A DNA stretch of 15,525 nt from CAILKP01 sp038231815 (GTDB lineage: Bacteria > Planctomycetota > Phycisphaerae > Phycisphaerales > UBA1924), in the NCBI GenBank assembly GCA_038231815.1, contig JBBRKQ010000093.1, forward strand, positions 1-15,525. The letters are read 5' to 3'. The translations under genes and the position numbers were made by a program. The notes under the pieces were generated by a model that did not search any database, had not been told where the DNA came from, and was given only the letters and a program-made list of their open reading frames with translations. The stretch's first letter is position 1, and each line of letters starts with the position of its first letter. Positions 13,260-15,525 of this stretch are shown here, piece by piece.

Positions 13260-14567
13260 ATGCCGCTTCCCGTCATCATCATCGGTGCAGGTTTGTCCGG
13301 GCTGTGCTGCGCACGCACTTTGCACCGGGCTGGCATTTCGTTTCAGATCATTGAACGGTCCGATGCCGTCGGTGGTCGCATCCGGACTGATGTGGTCGAT
13401 GGATTTCTTCTCGATCGCGGATTTCAGGTGTATCTCACGGCGTATCCGGAGGGTAAGCGGCAGTTCAACTACGACACGCTTGATCTGAAGCCCTTTGAGC
13501 CCGGCGCTGGCGTGTTCTTTGATGGCAAGATTCAGACGGTGATGGATCCGTGGCGGCGGCCCGGTGCGCTGCTTGATGGTGCGCTCGCCAAAGTTGGAAC
13601 GCTTGCCGACAAGCTTCGTGTGGGGGCCATGCGATCCCGCGTGCAGCGAGGCAGTGCGGAGGACCGCTACACGCGCCCCGAGATTACTATTGCCGAGTAC
13701 CTCAAGGCCGACGGTTTCTCGCAGGCCATGATTGACCGGTTCTTCCGTCCGTTCTTTGGCGGCATTTTCTTTGACCTGGATCTTCGCACCAGTTCGCGCG
13801 CGATGGAGTTTGTCTTTCGGTGCTTTTCGCAGGGTGATGCCGCGGTACCGGCCGGGGGCATGCAGCAACTGCCAGAACAAATCGCCGCCGAGCTTCCCGC
13901 CGGGTCCATCCGGCTGCACACGCGAGCGGACGCGATTGACTCCACACCGGCCAACATTCAGGTGCGGGCCACGGATATGCGTACGAATGAACCCGTGACC
14001 ATTCGCGGCAGCGCCATCGTAAGTGCTGCGCCCGGCTGCTTGTACCTGCCACGATCGCAGGGCGTTCGGGGGCAGCATGATCGGGGATGGAAGGCAGTGA
14101 CCAATATTTACTTTGCTGGCACCGGTGAAGCGCCGGTGAAAGGGCCGCTGTTGCTGCTTGATGGAGAACGCACCGGCCCTGCCAGCAACGTCATGTTTAT
14201 GAGCAGCGCTTCGAGACGATACGCACCGGCCGGGCAGTTTCTGGTATCGTGCGCACTTATTGGTCTGCATGAAAACACCCGTGGCCAAACTGCTGAGCAG
14301 GCCACGTGTGAGCAACTTGGCCGCTGGTTTGGCTCCGGCTTTGCCTCTGGTCTTCGCCATTTGCGCACGTATCGCATAGAAAACGCCCTGCCCGACCAGA
14401 GCGCACCCTGCTACACCAAACAAGATTGGCCCGTGCGCATTTCCAGCACCCTGTACGCCTGTGGCGACACGCACGACACCGGCAGCATTGATGGTGCACT
14501 TAAATCTGGCCGGCTCGCTGCTGAGGCGATCATGGCTGACCGCAGCGAAGCCTCAGCCGCTGGCTAG
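13260..14567 (+). CDS. FAD-dependent oxidoreductase, amine oxidase/phytoene desaturase-like
   Basis: A 435-residue flavoprotein. The N-terminal dinucleotide fold reads VIIIGAGLSGLCCARTL (GxGxxG) near residues 5-21, closed by an acidic residue in QIIERSDAVGGRIRTDVVDG, the GG-R-x-x-T element typical of the amine oxidase superfamily. The C-terminal FAD signature YACGDTHDTGSIDGALKSGRLAAEAI is intact near residues 399-424. Relatives include protoporphyrinogen oxidases, monoamine oxidases and carotenoid desaturases; which substrate applies cannot be decided. No Shine-Dalgarno site precedes ATG 13260; the leader is a long U/C-rich tract. No membrane segment or signal peptide is apparent, so it is probably cytoplasmic. 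It is followed after 66 bases by a small membrane protein gene. Confidence 0.9.
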   Translation: MPLPVIIIGAGLSGLCCARTLHRAGISFQIIERSDAVGGRIRTDVVDGFLLDRGFQVYLTAYPEGKRQFNYDTLDLKPFEPGAGVFFDGKIQTVMDPWRRPGALLDGALAKVGTLADKLRVGAMRSRVQRGSAEDRYTRPEITIAEYLKADGFSQAMIDRFFRPFFGGIFFDLDLRTSSRAMEFVFRCFSQGDAAVPAGGMQQLPEQIAAELPAGSIRLHTRADAIDSTPANIQVRATDMRTNEPVTIRGSAIVSAAPGCLYLPRSQGVRGQHDRGWKAVTNIYFAGTGEAPVKGPLLLLDGERTGPASNVMFMSSASRRYAPAGQFLVSCALIGLHENTRGQTAEQATCEQLGRWFGSGFASGLRHLRTYRIENALPDQSAPCYTKQDWPVRISSTLYACGDTHDTGSIDGALKSGRLAAEAIMADRSEASAAG

Positions 14568-14633
14568 CCTTCTTTGCTTTTGTTGCCTGTTTGGTTCTTT
14601 GAACAGTTGGCCTTTCATTATTTCTCATCTCCA

Positions 14634-15104
14634 ATGCTCACCATCCTTCATGCTGCCGCGACGTTGCTGATGACCGGGGTTGTCCTTTGTATTGCGGTGG
14701 TTCACTATCCGCTGTTTGCGAAGGTGGGTAAGGATGCGTGGCCCGCTTATGAAGCCGCCCATGTTGTCAGCATTACGTGGATTGTGGGCCCGCTCATGCT
14801 TGCTGAGGTTGCACTTGCGGTGCTGCTGGTGGTGATGCCGCCCGCGACGGCCACTGCGGGTGTTGCTGCGGGAACCAGCGCCAGCGCTGTGACCCCGACC
14901 ATGCTGGCTTGGATTGGCCTTGGGCTGCTGGCGGTGTGCTGGGGTGTCACGTTCTTTTTCTCAGTCCCGCAGCACGGCCGGTTGGCCACAGGGTGGGATG
15001 ACCCCACCCACGCCGCACTGGTGTGGTGGAACTGGGTGCGAACGCTGGCCTGGTGTGCCCGGAGCGGTGTGGCGGTGTGGCTGCTTTCGTTGCGGCTGGG
15101 ATAG
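14634..15104 (+). CDS. Conserved four-helix membrane protein of unknown function
   Basis: A 156-residue protein with four predicted membrane helices: LHAAATLLMTGVVLCIAVVHY, SITWIVGPLMLAEVALAVLLVVM, MLAWIGLGLLAVCWGVTFFF and a last one, WCARSGVAVWLLSL. Residues between the helices look conserved in type: HYPLFAKVG after helix 1, VPQHGRLATGWDD after helix 3 and WWNWVRTLAWCAR before helix 4. I know this pattern from uncharacterised membrane proteins but can name no function. ATG at 14634 is chosen because it opens helix 1; the frame is open from 14574, but the extension adds only a second hydrophobic leader. No Shine-Dalgarno site precedes it, only a U/C-rich stretch. Short spacing from the oxidoreductase allows co-transcription. 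Confidence 0.75.
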   Translation: MLTILHAAATLLMTGVVLCIAVVHYPLFAKVGKDAWPAYEAAHVVSITWIVGPLMLAEVALAVLLVVMPPATATAGVAAGTSASAVTPTMLAWIGLGLLAVCWGVTFFFSVPQHGRLATGWDDPTHAALVWWNWVRTLAWCARSGVAVWLLSLRLG

Positions 15105-15108
15105 TGCC

Positions 15109-15139
15109 GGCATCTGGTGGCGGTAAGGCCGGTGATGCC
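15109..15139 (+). terminator. Weak hairpin after the membrane protein gene
   Basis: GGCATC (15109-15114) and GATGCC (15134-15139) are complementary around a 19-base GC-rich loop and are followed by a short TTT. It starts at the very end of the membrane protein gene region and could be a weak terminator. Confidence 0.25.
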
Positions 15140-15226
15140 TTTGCCTGCGGCGACCAATTGATGCGGGGTGAAACGGCCGAATTTTCTTGACTGCTGCGGC
15201 GGGATTTGCGGTTTGCGGCTGTTTTG

Positions 15227-15255
15227 TTGGCGAAGCCGCCGGGATGGGGTACTCT
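15227..15255 (+). promoter_or_regulatory. Possible sigma-70-type promoter for the final gene
   Basis: TTGGCG (15227-15232; 4 of 6 consensus) and TACTCT (15250-15255; 3 of 6) are separated by exactly 17 bases, about 50 bases before the TTG start at 15303. The match is modest; spacing and position are the main support. Confidence 0.3.
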
Positions 15256-15302
15256 TAAGGCTGAACAACTCTCGTGACGTTCTACACAGGCGGAGGCTCC
15301 AC

Positions 15303-15525
15303 TTGACAAGCTCTCATTCGATCGGTTCCACGCTCTTGCCCGGTGCACGCGTTGCGGGGTCATCACGCCCAATTGGGTGCGTTGCAGCCCGCCCGAAGTT
15401 GCTGACGTTGCCCACAGCCGTACTCATCAGCGGCATCCTCGCCCTCTGCGGCACCGGCCAAGCCCTCGCCCAATCCCAAATCACCCCCGGTGCCCCGAGC
15501 CTGTCACTCACACCAGCCGCCGCGG
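15303..15525 (+). CDS. Secreted protein, N-terminal part, TTG start (runs off the window)
   Basis: A frame beginning with TTG at 15303 stays open to the end of the window. GGAGG at 15292-15296 lies 6 bases before the TTG, a strong ribosome site that decides the start. The product begins with a long polar and basic stretch (about 36 residues), then a hydrophobic core (LLTLPTAVLISGILALCG) and a likely signal-peptidase site after GQALA, giving a mature start QSQITPGAPSLSLTPAAA. The mature protein is therefore exported and its function lies beyond the window. The predicted upstream promoter and the 198-bp gap from the previous gene suggest a new transcription unit. Confidence 0.75.
   Translation, partial: MTSSHSIGSTLLPGARVAGSSRPIGCVAARPKLLTLPTAVLISGILALCGTGQALAQSQITPGAPSLSLTPAAA

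Noticed and set aside
13242..14474. 410-residue open frame antisense to the oxidoreductase
   Set aside because: A long antisense frame is expected opposite GC-rich genes; the + strand product has intact FAD motifs.

Overview
The window looks like a chromosomal stretch from a member of the Planctomycetota, probably the Phycisphaerae. I infer this from the moderately high GC content, the hpf – EIIA – HPr cluster, the DUF4097 lipoprotein, the RMD1/DUF155 gene next to a Trm112-like gene, and the mix of few Shine-Dalgarno sites with pyrimidine-rich leaders. No rRNA, tRNA, CRISPR array, insertion sequence or phage module was recognised. All genes except the ubiE-like methyltransferase read on the + strand.

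Layout. 1-266 is the 3' end of an unrecognised CDS. 267-841 is a gene-poor stretch with a degenerate minus-strand frame and a 12-bp tandem repeat. 842-1816 encodes a DUF4097-type lipoprotein. 1957-3482 is a two-gene unit, an RMD1/DUF155 membrane-anchored protein overlapping a Trm112-like small protein. 3535-4377 (minus) encodes a UbiE/MenG methyltransferase for quinone synthesis. 4768-6070 is a regulatory cluster: short hibernation factor, PTS EIIA and HPr. 6309-7481 is a GT4 glycosyltransferase that appears to start at CTG. 7530-9251 is a fused two-domain ABC permease of the iron(III) type. 9359-10401 is nadD overlapping a small membrane protein. 10479-11717 is an AAA/DUF4143 ATPase preceded by two matched palindromes. 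11885-13090 is a LivJ-type binding protein, probably with a Tat signal, closed by a clear intrinsic terminator. 13260-14567 is an FAD-dependent amine oxidase/desaturase-like enzyme. 14634-15104 is a four-helix membrane protein. From 15303 a TTG-started secreted protein runs off the window.

How the genes work together. Most of the window is housekeeping and transport (quinone methylation, NAD synthesis, ribosome hibernation, PTS signalling, ABC transport). Hpf, EIIA and HPr are plausibly one transcription unit linking nutrient or phosphate state to ribosome hibernation; neither enzyme I nor HPr kinase is in view. NadD and the downstream small membrane protein overlap by ATGA and are probably translationally coupled, as are the RMD1 and Trm112-like genes.

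The signals most worth a second look are regulatory: the two 19-bp palindromes with a covarying base pair before the DUF4143 ATPase, two apparent CTG starts, a 7-bp microsatellite before nadD, and pyrimidine-rich leaders without Shine-Dalgarno sites before four genes. I see no gene cluster that convincingly forms a new multi-gene system.
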